64,000 bases of DNA from Cyclobacterium amurskyense (GTDB lineage Bacteria; Bacteroidota; Bacteroidia; Cytophagales; Cyclobacteriaceae): contig NZ_CP012040.1 of NCBI RefSeq assembly GCF_001050135.1, positions 4,233,001 to 4,297,000 on the forward strand, written 5' to 3'. Below the pieces are notes generated by a model. The model was given only the letters and a program-made list of their open reading frames with translations, ran no database searches and was not told the origin of the DNA. Shown here piece after piece: positions 43,976 to 52,139 of the stretch. The position numbers and the translations under genes were made by a program. The first letter of the stretch is position 1. Every line of letters starts with the position of its first letter.

Positions 43976-45850
43976 GTGTGCCGAGAGTAACGAACGGCTG
44001 AAAATCGTTACGCAACTGTTTATAAGATGGTGGAACCGACCCACCGGTGTTGTCCTACAGGGGAGAGCATCAAACCACCATAAGGTGCTTTGGTAAAGAG
44101 TCAAGGTATTGAGCGTTATGGAAAAGGCCACGTCAAGAGCGTGGTCAGGTAAGGATAAAGGAGATGAATGCAAATGAACCTCTGATGAAGTGTCGAGAAA
44201 GTGCTACATTCTGTCAAAAGTGTTTGAAGTATGACAAACATTACGAGTTCAGTGGTTACCTGTTTATTGACTGGACGGCAGGCGTCATTTAGGAGGCATG
44301 ACCTTTATTCGGGCTTATTTACGGAACTCGGGAACCTGGATCAAGATGCAAAGTGAAACGCACAATAAGATCAACTTAGAGGCAGAATAGCGATGTTTGG
44401 TTCAGGGACGGACCAATCCGTAGTAGTGTTGAAATTTCTGTAATAGAAACGGAGCGAAGGGATTGGCTTATACAGTTTTCAACAGTTTTACAACTCGCAA
44501 GAGGATGATTGAATTAGAGAAGACAAAATCAGTACCTATTACCAAAGAAATGGTATGGGAAGCTTACCTACAGGTAAAGCGGAAAGGGAAGAGTGCAGGA
44601 GTGGATGAACTAAGTATGTCAGTGTATGATATGCAAAGACATCGGCACTTGTATAAAGTCTGGAATCGCTTGGCTTCGGGTAGTTATTTTCCACCAGCAG
44701 TCCTACAAGTTGAGATTCCCAAGAAGAATGGATCTATGCGTCAATTGGGGATTCCAACGATCAGCGATAGGGTAGCTCAAACGGTCATTAAGAATCAGAT
44801 AGAGGTAAGATTGGAAAAGATCTTTCATCCGGATTCCTACGGTTATCGTCCAAAACGGAGTGCCCATCAGGCGCTAGAACAGGTTCGGAATAACTGCTGG
44901 AAGTATGATTGGGTGATAGACTTAGATATCAAGAATTTCTTTGATGAAATAGACCATGTTAAGTTGCTCAAAGCGCTGAACAAACATGTGGAAGAAAAGT
45001 GGATATTCGAGTACATCAAAAGATGGCTCAATGCTCCATTGCAAACCAAAGAAGGTGAAGTTATAGCAAGAACAAAAGGCACACCGCAAGGAGGAGTGAT
45101 CAGTCCACTTTTGGCCAATTTGTATTTGCACTATACCTTGGACGTTTGGCTTAAGACAATTGATTCTTCTATTAAATTTGTACGCTATGCGGATGATATT
45201 ATCATTCATTGCCAGACAAAAACTCAGGCAGAAAAGAGCCTACAAAAAATAAAAGAAAGAGTGGAAGATTGTGGATTGAGATTGCATCCTGATAAGACGA
45301 AAATCGTGTATTGCAAGGATTTCAAAAGGCGACAAAAGTATAGGGAAGTACAATTTGACTTTCTCGGATATACATTCCAGCCGCGTACTTCAAAATCCAA
45401 GAAAACAAAGAAACTGTTTCTAGGATTTGATTGTGCTATGAGCATCCAGTCAAGGTCACGAATATTCGACCAACTCAGGAAGATGGAAATCCCAAGAATT
45501 CAATGTGACAGTATTGTAGGTATTGCCCATCATTTAAACCCAAAACTTAGGGGATGGATCCGTTACTTTGGTAAATACCGTGGTTATAGTCTATCCAAAG
45601 TGTTTTATATATTGCGTATAAAACTAATAAGATGGGCAAGGTATCGCTACAAAAGGTATAGAAACAACCTTACAAAAGCTTATAAATGGTTGGACAGGGT
45701 TCGGATACAATATCCAAGTCTGTTTTATCACTGGCATGTGGGGTATTCTAATTAGGGATTAAAGATTGTATAAGAAGAGCCGTATGATGGGAGACTATCA
45801 CGTACGGTTCTGTGAGAGGCTCGGGGCGAAATTCCCCTTGCCTACTCGAC
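43976..45850 (+). mobile_element. group II intron, copy 2 (1875 bp)
   Basis: Same ends and length as copy 1 at 3178-5052 (GTGTGCCGAGAG to CTACTCGAC), with an identical maturase. The flanks differ: TTTTCATAT upstream and ACTAACCG downstream, against CTCATAC and ATGGGACG in copy 1. Near identity points to recent movement. Removing it restores two extra base pairs of the attC-like stem, so the insertion lies within the right arm. Confidence 0.93.
44463..45755 (+). CDS. ltrA: group II intron reverse transcriptase/maturase (copy 2)
   Basis: Identical at protein level to 3665-4957: RT motifs with catalytic RYADD, the maturase domain, and no HNH endonuclease domain. The assigned start is TTG as in copy 1. 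It would act on its own intron RNA. Two identical copies in attC-like sites imply the protein/RNA complex recognises a feature common to both, perhaps the folded single-stranded site. Confidence 0.93.
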   Translation: MAYTVFNSFTTRKRMIELEKTKSVPITKEMVWEAYLQVKRKGKSAGVDELSMSVYDMQRHRHLYKVWNRLASGSYFPPAVLQVEIPKKNGSMRQLGIPTISDRVAQTVIKNQIEVRLEKIFHPDSYGYRPKRSAHQALEQVRNNCWKYDWVIDLDIKNFFDEIDHVKLLKALNKHVEEKWIFEYIKRWLNAPLQTKEGEVIARTKGTPQGGVISPLLANLYLHYTLDVWLKTIDSSIKFVRYADDIIIHCQTKTQAEKSLQKIKERVEDCGLRLHPDKTKIVYCKDFKRRQKYREVQFDFLGYTFQPRTSKSKKTKKLFLGFDCAMSIQSRSRIFDQLRKMEIPRIQCDSIVGIAHHLNPKLRGWIRYFGKYRGYSLSKVFYILRIKLIRWARYRYKRYRNNLTKAYKWLDRVRIQYPSLFYHWHVGYSN

Positions 45851-45875
45851 ACTAACCGTTACCAGTAATCAAACA

Positions 45876-46400
45876 ATGAAAAAAACACCATTCCTTATAT
45901 TAATTTTAATTTTTTTGATTATTCAAAAAGGATACTCTTGTATTTGTTGGGAAAAGATTGATTCTGAACTTTTTAAAGGACTAATTGAAAGATCAGATTT
46001 TGTTTTTGTTGGTGAAGCAGTAAGAAATGTTGGATTTCACAATCAACGAAACAACCAACTTGATCAGGAAGGTATAGGTTACAATGTGCTTTTCAAAGTT
46101 GATTCAGTGATTAAAGGGAAGTTGAAATCTCAAGAAGTTATCATTGACCAGGACAACGATGGAAGTTGCGCTCAAACGTTTAAAATAGGTAAGAAATATA
46201 TAGTTTTTGGGATTGATTATAAAAAGCACTGGCGATACGAAGAAACAATAAAGGAAGAGATGGAATATAAAAAGGAGAGTTATGAGGATTTAACTCAGTT
46301 TGACTTTTATACATCACTAAAGAATGAATATCCAATAATTAACACTAATTACTGCTCCTCATTTTTAAAAAAGAAACACATTTTGGAATTCTTAAAATAG
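45876..46400 (+). CDS. exported protein, TIMP/netrin-like fold (cassette gene)
   Basis: The signal peptide (FLILILIFLIIQKGYS) is followed at once by CICW. The pattern then runs FVFVGEAV, VLFKVDSVIKGKLKS, GSCAQTFKIGKKYIVFGID and a later Cys near the C-terminus. This resembles the netrin/TIMP-type OB fold (N-terminal Cys, V-K-G strand, C near the F-x-x-G-x-x-Y loop). Function in bacteria is unclear. It lies between sites G and H; the cassette start GTTACCAGTA is only partly complementary to the box CTACAGGTAAC. Confidence 0.6.
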   Translation: MKKTPFLILILIFLIIQKGYSCICWEKIDSELFKGLIERSDFVFVGEAVRNVGFHNQRNNQLDQEGIGYNVLFKVDSVIKGKLKSQEVIIDQDNDGSCAQTFKIGKKYIVFGIDYKKHWRYEETIKEEMEYKKESYEDLTQFDFYTSLKNEYPIINTNYCSSFLKKKHILEFLK

Positions 46401-46403
46401 GAT

Positions 46404-46454
46404 CTACAGGTAACATAACCTAAACTGCATTAAAACGCAGTTTAGCCGAACGTT
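46404..46454. other. attC-like site H (short)
   Basis: CTACAGGTAAC opens the site. CTAAACTGC and GCAGTTTAG form a perfect inner stem around ATTAAAAC, and AACGTT closes it at 46449-46454. About 50 bases long, it is the most compact site here. Confidence 0.75.
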
Positions 46455-46475
46455 GTAGCACATTTAAATCAGACA

Positions 46476-47372
46476 ATGAATAAGACATTAATCATTATAG
46501 CATTTTCAATTCTGACCAACCTTTGTTTCGGACAGGATTACAAAACAGAATTTGACAAACTGTGCCAAGAAGGTGACACTACTAAGCAAATTGAACTTTT
46601 GACAAAATGGGAATCAGAAGACCCTAAAAATCCAGAATTGTTTACGAGTTATTTCAATTATTACTTCCTAAAATCAAGACAGGAATTTATTTCAATGTCG
46701 ACAAATCAGCCAAATGGCGAAAGCCTTCAACTTCAAGATAGTACCGGACAAGTTGCAGGATTTTTAGGAAGTGAAATGGTTTATAATACTGAAATTTTAC
46801 AAAAAGGACTTGATAAAATAGACCAAGGAATAAAACTGTACCCAAACAGACTTGATATGCGATTTGGAAAAATATATGCTCTCGGACAAGCAGAAGATTG
46901 GGAAAATTTCACCAATGAAATCGTGAAAACCATTCAGTACTCAAAGAATAATAATAATGAATGGACTTGGACATTCAATGAAAAACGAGAAAATGGAAAG
47001 GAATTTTTTTTAAGCTCAATTCAAGATTATCAGCTCAATCTATATGAGACTGAAAATGATGACTTATTGAAAAATATGAGAACTATTGCAGAAGAGATTT
47101 TAAAAATATATCCCGACCATATTGAAAGTTTATCGAATATTTCAATAACCCATTTATTGACAGGCGAATATGACAAAGGGATTGAAGCCTTATTAATAGC
47201 TGAAAAAATTGACCCAAAAGACGGGATTGTGCTAAGCAATATTGCTCACGGATATAAACTAAAAGGCGACATTGAAAATTCAATAAAATACTATGAAAAA
47301 ATGCTAAAATTAGACGACCCAAGAGCGGTTGATTTTGCTAAACAACAGATTGAAGCCTTGAAAAAAAAATAA
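46476..47372 (+). CDS. exported TPR protein (cassette gene)
   Basis: A signal peptide (residues 1-18, ending LCFGQ) precedes a 280-residue helical protein. TPR units are clearest at the C-terminus (ESLSNISITHLLTGEYDKGI then IVLSNIAHGYKLKGDIENSI). The cassette start GTTGTAGCAC (46452-46461) matches the reverse complement of GTGCTACAAT (47377-47386) at 9 of 10 bases. Its attC is cut there by an IS91-type terminal repeat. Binding partner unknown. Confidence 0.72.
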   Translation: MNKTLIIIAFSILTNLCFGQDYKTEFDKLCQEGDTTKQIELLTKWESEDPKNPELFTSYFNYYFLKSRQEFISMSTNQPNGESLQLQDSTGQVAGFLGSEMVYNTEILQKGLDKIDQGIKLYPNRLDMRFGKIYALGQAEDWENFTNEIVKTIQYSKNNNNEWTWTFNEKRENGKEFFLSSIQDYQLNLYETENDDLLKNMRTIAEEILKIYPDHIESLSNISITHLLTGEYDKGIEALLIAEKIDPKDGIVLSNIAHGYKLKGDIENSIKYYEKMLKLDDPRAVDFAKQQIEALKKK

Positions 47373-48075
47373 AAACGTGCTACAATAACTAAGCATTCTG
47401 ACGGCTGGAACAGCCTAGTCTGAATGCAGTGTTGAACCCTGAGAAATGTTCAGGGTAAACTTCAATGAAACATTGAAGGGGTGTTGGGAACTTGGTTTAC
47501 TATGGGGAATGATTTTCTTGTTTTGCTTTTTTAGCTGTGGGAAAATGAAAAAGTTGCTGATTTAATATTGTTCTTTGGCCTAGGGTTCCTTTTTTTAGTA
47601 GCTATTATTTATTAGGGAAAGGGTTTTGGAGCGAATTTGAGGCTGTTTTTGCCTTTTGGACATACCTGTCCCATTAAGCTAACTGGCGCTTTTTCTTTTG
47701 CTTTCTGATTTTGTTAAACCAGTTGGCTGGTGGCCCTCTTTGATCAAAGCATGCCACTGTATGTAGTTCTCCAGTTTTGCAATAAGAACACTTTCTGAAC
47801 AGGGAAGCCGGTTTTTCTCCTACTTCTATTACGACCTGACCGATCTGCCTGTCGATATTGACTTTATGTGTTGCCTTAAAGGCACTGGCCAAGATGCCAT
47901 AATGCCTGATGCGGGTAAAGCCCTTGGGTAAGATATGTAATGAAAATCTTCTTAGGAATTCAGGAGCTGTTAGCGTACAAGTTTCTTTTTTGCCCTGATT
48001 ACGGTAGTTCTTTACCATAAATTTAACCTCGCCGTTTTCAAGTGATCTGATCCGCTGGTTGCTGATGGCAATTTA

Positions 48076-48381
48076 CCCCGTAGGATTTTATTAAATTACG
48101 TCAAAAAAAGTATGAGCAAATATTTTAATGTTTACGTTCTTCTCAGTGAATATGATGGGCAGTTTTACACTGGGTATACCTCTGACTTAAAAGTAAGGGT
48201 TGAACATCATAACCAAGGTAAAGTGCCATCGACTAGCAGGAGAAGGCCATTAAAGCTAATCTATTGGGAAGGATGTTTAAATCAACAGGATGCAACGAGA
48301 AGAGAAAAGTATCTGAAGTCAGGAAACGGTAAAAAGTATTTAAGGAATAGAATTTCCAATTACTTCAATAATCCAACGGGG
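48076..48381 (+). mobile_element. GIY-YIG mini-element 1 (about 306 bp)
   Basis: Bounded by CCCCGT at 48076-48081 and ACGGGG at 48376-48381, with imperfect inverted extension (CCCCGTAGGATT against AATCCAACGGGG). It contains one gene on the strand opposite to the host transposase. The gene's final codons (CCA ACG GGG) lie in the right terminal repeat. No transposase or intron signature is present. Confidence 0.7.
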
Positions 48382-48384
48382 TGA
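48112..48384 (+). CDS. GIY-YIG nuclease-domain protein (element 1)
   Basis: Ninety residues: the first GIY-equivalent strand FNVYVLLSE, the second motif FYTGYTSDLK, a basic helix VRVEHHNQGK with the conserved Arg, and a glutamate in KLIYWEG. A helical tail follows (DATRREKYLKSGNGKKYLRN). This is the compact YhbQ/UPF0213-like GIY-YIG class. The protein ends NNPTG, with the stop just past the element end, so terminal repeat and C-terminus are one sequence. It probably nicks or cuts DNA; as the only gene of the element it is the candidate mobility factor. Confidence 0.88.
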   Translation: MSKYFNVYVLLSEYDGQFYTGYTSDLKVRVEHHNQGKVPSTSRRRPLKLIYWEGCLNQQDATRREKYLKSGNGKKYLRNRISNYFNNPTG

Positions 48385-48673
48385 ATGAGAGTATCTGCTC
48401 AGGTATTCAATGACCTGTTTGGGGCCGAAGAAAGGTTTTTTGCAATAGATGACCCATTTCTTGGAGAACAATTGCCTTGCAGTGTTCGGGTCCAACAACT
48501 TCTTTTCCCTTAGTGCCTGCACCATTCTTGCTCTGAAGACGGTAGACATTTTCTTTACCGGAAAAAGAAAGCGCCCTTTGGATAGAGAAGCCTTCCATTT
48601 ACCTGAAGGTGTTAGTCCACCAGCTGGAATAATGCAGTGCAGATGAGGGTGTAAGCTTAGGTTTTGACCCGCA

Positions 48674-48967
48674 CCCCGTTAGAAATAGTTATATTTAGTA
48701 GATGGAAGTATTCACAGTATATGTATTAGCCTCCCAAAAAGATCTATCTTGGTATATCGGATTTACATCAAACATGGAGAAGAGGATAAAAGAGCACAAT
48801 AGTGGCAAAACTATTACTACAAGTAAAAAAATGCCTTGGAAGGTAATTTATTATGAAGTGTCTTTTAATAAACTCGATGCAATTGCACGTGAGAAATATT
48901 TGAAAAGCGGTATGGGAAGAAGGTATTTGAAAAACAGGTTGTCCAATCAATTGGATTTCTAACGGGG
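48674..48967 (+). mobile_element. GIY-YIG mini-element 2 (about 294 bp)
   Basis: Ends form a perfect 13-bp inverted repeat, CCCCGTTAGAAAT (48674-48686) and ATTTCTAACGGGG (48955-48967). The bases TGC/GC next to each end may be a small duplication or target preference, but this cannot be settled. Only one gene is inside, antisense to the transposase. It sits 290 bases from element 1 in the same host gene. Confidence 0.75.
48702..48962 (+). CDS. GIY-YIG nuclease-domain protein (element 2)
   Basis: Eighty-six residues with the same layout as 48112-48384: FTVYVLASQ, WYIGFTSNMEKRIKEHNSGK, the acidic KVIYYEV and the tail DAIAREKYLKSGMGRRYLKN. The two proteins are clearly homologous but diverged, so they are not a recent tandem duplicate. 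The stop codon TAA lies inside the right inverted repeat (TTCTAACGGGG). Catalytic residues look intact. Confidence 0.88.
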   Translation: MEVFTVYVLASQKDLSWYIGFTSNMEKRIKEHNSGKTITTSKKMPWKVIYYEVSFNKLDAIAREKYLKSGMGRRYLKNRLSNQLDF

Positions 48968-49416
48968 CAAGTGTATGTAAAACACTTACCATTCCAGTCT
49001 TTGCACCTAGTAACTTGGGGTTGGCAGCAAAGTCCCTGACGACTGACCATGCTGTTTGAAAGAGCAGGTGGTAAAGCTCAGCAGGCTTGGTCAGTGCTAA
49101 TTCATTGAGCGTATCAGGCAGGGTGAAAACGACATGAAAATAGGAGGCATTTAATAGATCTTTTTCTCTGTTCTGGATCCACCGTTCACGTAGGTGTCCC
49201 TGGCAGCGTGGACAGTGCCTGTTTCGGCAACTGTTATAACTCAGGTGTAGCTTGTTGCAATCAGTATTGTCGCAACGATCAATATGTCCTCCCATCTCAG
49301 CAGTTCGGCAACGCATCAGCGCATAGAGGGTTCGGGCTTTCCAAGTATTGGAAGCTATTACAGGAATATCCTTGTGAGAGGCTCTGATAATATCAGCAAG
49401 CTGACAGGCAGGATAC

Positions 49417-50238
49417 TTATTGCTCATAAAGTTTCTCCAATGGGCTAAACGGGGCCTTCCTGCCGACCCTTGCCACGTGAAGATAAATTAGCGTTGTATT
49501 AATGTCCACATGGCCGAGGAGTTCTTTGAGCGTAAAGATGTCAGTGCCCATCTCGAGCAGGTGGGTGGCATAGCTATGGCGAAGAGCATGAGCGGTAACT
49601 TGCTTGTGTATACCACTAGCTCGCCTGGCTTCACGTGCGGCCCATTGTACGCCTCTGGCACTAATGGGAACAGGTTCACCAGCACTGTTCTTGCCGTTAA
49701 AGAGATAATCGACAGGTCTTTCTACTTCCAAATACGTTTTAATTCCTCTTGAAAGAAGATCGCAGAGGGGAACATAGCGGTCTTTTCTGCCCCACCCGCA
49801 GCCTGGCCCCTTACTAAAACTGTCCACAGGACAGTTTCTTTACGTTCGGTCCTCATCCCGGATATGGAGCATTTTTCGGTCAAGATCGATATCCGTTATT
49901 TTGAGTTTACAACATTCAAAGTTCCGTAGTCCACAGCCATAAAGTAAAGCAAGGATTAGGCGATGTTTGAGTAGCTTTGGGGCTTTTAATAGCTCCTTAA
50001 CCTCCTGCTGACTAAGGACGACAGGGAGTTTTTTGGGTCGTTCGATGGAGGGCAGAATGACGCTGCTTTCTTTTCGGTCAAAGATTCGAAAAAGGTAGCG
50101 CAGTCCGTAAACGGTGTGTTTAAAGAAACTGTCGGAGGGAGTATTGTGCTTACGCTTGAGGAAATGGAGGTAGTCCTGTATGACTTCGTCGTCAAGTTCA
50201 AGCAGATTAGAGTTGAGATGCAGTCCCATATGGGCCAA
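49417..50238 (-). pseudogene. tyrosine recombinase gene broken by a palindromic micro-insertion
   Basis: The N-terminal part (50238-49840) ends at MLHIRDEDRT and the C-terminal part (49827-49417) resumes at GCGWGRKDRYVPL. Together they give a phage-integrase-type catalytic domain: Arg in LYGCGLRNFECCKL, H-A-L-R in VTAHALRHSYATHLL, and the final GHVDINTTLIYLH with Tyr. About 40 extra bases containing AAACTGTCCtgtGGACAGTTT (minus strand) interrupt the beta-hairpin. The 3' end overlaps the transposase start by 11 bases, as expected for this operon. Confidence 0.85.
49817..49837. repeat. palindromic micro-insertion in the recombinase gene
   Basis: AAACTGTCC and GGACAGTTT flank ACA, a perfect 9-bp inverted repeat. 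It sits inside about 40 bases that have no counterpart in recombinase proteins. A similar event, TCCCGA/TCGGGA, occurs in another transposase fragment at 57164-57178. Confidence 0.6.
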
Positions 50239-50454
50239 ACATCGGGCGTAATTATTGAGAGTGCTCTGACTTTTCCCCGAAATGGTTATTGATCTACGGA
50301 GTCTTTTGAGCTGTAAATCAAAGCCTGGTACATTTTCACAGGCTTTCTCAATGATAGATTGCTTTTTTTTTCATAGCTTAAAGTGTTGAATATTAACGAT
50401 AAGTCTAATGTAGGAAGAAACGGCAACAACTGCCGGCTTCCTGCCTTAGCAGGA

Positions 50455-50519
50455 TTCGTTCAACAATATATATGAAATCATAGCGCCCTTTGGGACGCTA
50501 CGCTTCATATATTAGCGTT
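50455..50519. other. attC-like site J upstream of the rhomboid gene
   Basis: It opens with TTCAACAATA and closes with GCGTTAG. Arms ATATATGAA...TAGCG and CGCTACG..TTCATATAT pair around CCCTTTGGGA. The 3' core lies 18 bases before the rhomboid start codon. The cassette that owned this site has been removed by the IS91-type element upstream. Confidence 0.7.
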
Positions 50520-50536
50520 AGAGCTAACCTTTCTGC

Positions 50537-51943
50537 ATGGTAAATAGAAATCATTTTACAGACAAGTTTCAGAACAAATCGAACTCAGAGCTACAAGAAC
50601 TCTTGAATAGCAAAGACCATGTTCATGAGGCTAAGATGGCGGCAAAATGGATTCTAGAAGACCGAGAAAGCTTACCTGAACTTGTCCCCTCTTCACTAAC
50701 TGAAGAGGATAACAATCCTATACCTGATGGTATAACTTTCTTTGATAAGCAGACATCTTATGATAAGTCTAAGCTTAAACGGAACCTGATTCAGGTACGG
50801 AAGGACAGTCGTCTTGAATTCATAATGTACGGGATCATGGTGTTTGTTGCTCCATACATAGCTTTCCGACCAGGTCAGACACCACTAATCGAATCAATGA
50901 GCTACTGGCAAGCTGTTGGCTTCTTTTCAATCTTTCTTGGAATTGTAGCTGTCTGGTCCTTCATTTTTAAAGGGTTCGCTAAAATTAGAGCACTCCAAAC
51001 AAACCGCAAAAAGATTGTTTCCGCTAGAGTTCTGAGAGTTGAAGATTCTTTCAATGAAAAAAATCATATACTGACTCTTCAACACGAACATTTGAAAGAA
51101 TATCAATTATCAAAGTTCAACAAAGCACCCAGCAAACATGATTATGTAAGGCTGGATTTTAGCGAACTAGGAAATCAACTGATTAAACTCAAAACGATAT
51201 CAGAGGAAGAATACGTTGAGCTTGCTGAAAAGAAAGACTATGAAACTTCAGACCGAAAATCCTTTTTTGAAGTCTTCACAAGCGTGAAAGCTGAACGGCT
51301 GAAGTTAACGGAATCTTTCAGTCTATTTATTCCCAAAGGTGAACACTTCATAACTCCAATCGTACTCCTCTTAAACTTTCTTGTCTTTATCTCGATGTTG
51401 ATTGCTGGTGTTGACATTTACAGACCTGAAGTTGTAGATATCGTGAACTGGGGAGGAAATGCTAAGACCTTAACTCTGGAACAAGGCCAATATTGGAGAC
51501 TACTAACTAGCATCTTCTTCCACATAGGAATAACGCACATTCTCATGAATTCACTGGGATTCTTATTTGCAGCAGCCTTACTCGAACATAACTTGGGTCG
51601 CAAACTTTTCGTCTTTGTTTACCTAACAACTGGATTATTAGCTAGTCTAACAAGTGCTCTATGGAATGAAAAGATGGTAAGTGCAGGTGCATCTGGAGCT
51701 ATCTTCGGACTTTATGGATTCCTTCTCGCCAAGCTCATTTCTGCTAACGAACAACAACGGAAAATGAACGAAGGACTCATTGCAACAATTTTCATTTATG
51801 TCCTTTACAATCTTATCATGGGATTAACTGGGAACATCGATAATGCTGCTCATATAGGAGGCTTAATCGCAGGAATAGTTTTAGGAGTACTTCTTAAAAA
51901 CAAGGGCAGGCTACAACAATTAAGCTACAATGATGCGAAGTAA
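50537..51943 (+). CDS. rhomboid-family intramembrane serine protease
   Basis: A 468-residue protein. The N-terminal 250 residues include two membrane helices (about 97-115 and 125-145) and a soluble section. The C-terminal rhomboid domain has H-x4-H-x3-N in HIGITHILMNSLGF, the nucleophile in AGASGAIFG (Ser about 386) and the catalytic His in AAHIGG (about 439). It should cleave membrane-spanning substrates. The last codons (LSYNDAK) and the stop lie in a dispersed repeat (51919-52135), so the C-terminus has been rewritten by repeat insertion. It starts just after site J and may be a cassette gene. Confidence 0.88.
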   Translation: MVNRNHFTDKFQNKSNSELQELLNSKDHVHEAKMAAKWILEDRESLPELVPSSLTEEDNNPIPDGITFFDKQTSYDKSKLKRNLIQVRKDSRLEFIMYGIMVFVAPYIAFRPGQTPLIESMSYWQAVGFFSIFLGIVAVWSFIFKGFAKIRALQTNRKKIVSARVLRVEDSFNEKNHILTLQHEHLKEYQLSKFNKAPSKHDYVRLDFSELGNQLIKLKTISEEEYVELAEKKDYETSDRKSFFEVFTSVKAERLKLTESFSLFIPKGEHFITPIVLLLNFLVFISMLIAGVDIYRPEVVDIVNWGGNAKTLTLEQGQYWRLLTSIFFHIGITHILMNSLGFLFAAALLEHNLGRKLFVFVYLTTGLLASLTSALWNEKMVSAGASGAIFGLYGFLLAKLISANEQQRKMNEGLIATIFIYVLYNLIMGLTGNIDNAAHIGGLIAGIVLGVLLKNKGRLQQLSYNDAK

Positions 51944-52135
51944 GACTTCGGTTCATTGTAGTCCCGATCGATCGAGATTGGACTCAGCCTCCGGTAGCTT
52001 TCGTCTATGGGGATTGGATTGGTTTTGTTGGGTAATTCAGGAAATTAGGTGGCGTTAAAATTGTTAAAAAGTAGGCGAATTGATTGTTTAGTAGCGTTTT
52101 TAAATCCTTGATTCATTGATTTTTGAGGTCTTAAA
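51919..52135. repeat. structured dispersed repeat (copy 2)
   Basis: Homologous to about 11595-11810. The first hairpin CTACAATGA/TCATTGTAG, with inner CGAAG/CTTCG, contains the rhomboid stop codon and may terminate transcription. CGATCGATCG replaces the GGTCGACC palindrome of copy 1. The repeat continues into an IS91-type transposase fragment. Confidence 0.7.
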
Positions 52136-52139
52136 AAAA

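Larger units (their letters stand above)
43856..45860. other. attC-like site G, interrupted by group II intron
   Basis: The left box GCCCTACAAC (43856-43865) exactly complements the cassette start GTTGTAGGGC (43152-43161). The left arm GTATATAAAAAATAGGCGA pairs with TCGCCTACTTTTCATAT plus AC, the latter found only after intron removal (45851-45852). The site resumes after the intron as ACTAACCGTT, ending 45860. Confidence 0.8.
47674..49427 (-). pseudogene. HUH transposase gene split by two insertions
   Basis: Removing 48076-48381 and 48674-48967 restores an IS91-type transposase: zinc region (YNSCRNRHCPRCQGHLRERW), SVLHT...GQNLSLHPHLHCIIPAGG (HUH), then IEYLSRYSH...IAISNQRIRS (catalytic Tyr). 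The tail is GPPANWFNKIRKQKKKRQ. One insertion lies about five codons before the HUH motif and the other splits the tyrosine motif itself. The remaining codons are mostly intact, so the insertions are fairly recent. It is homologous to, but not the same subgroup as, 37005-38183. Confidence 0.88.
47386..50400 (-). mobile_element. decayed IS91-type element (recombinase plus HUH transposase)
   Basis: The order on the minus strand is tyrosine recombinase (50238 to 49417), HUH transposase (49427 to 47674), then a 3' terminal region to 47386. That terminal region contains GGACATACCTGTCC and the hairpin GGCTGgaaCAGCC nested in GCATTC/GAATGC. The element is broken by a short palindrome in the recombinase gene and by two GIY-YIG mini-elements in the transposase gene. 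The 3' terminus abuts the left box of a cassette attC. The 5' end near 50400 is not defined. Confidence 0.8.
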
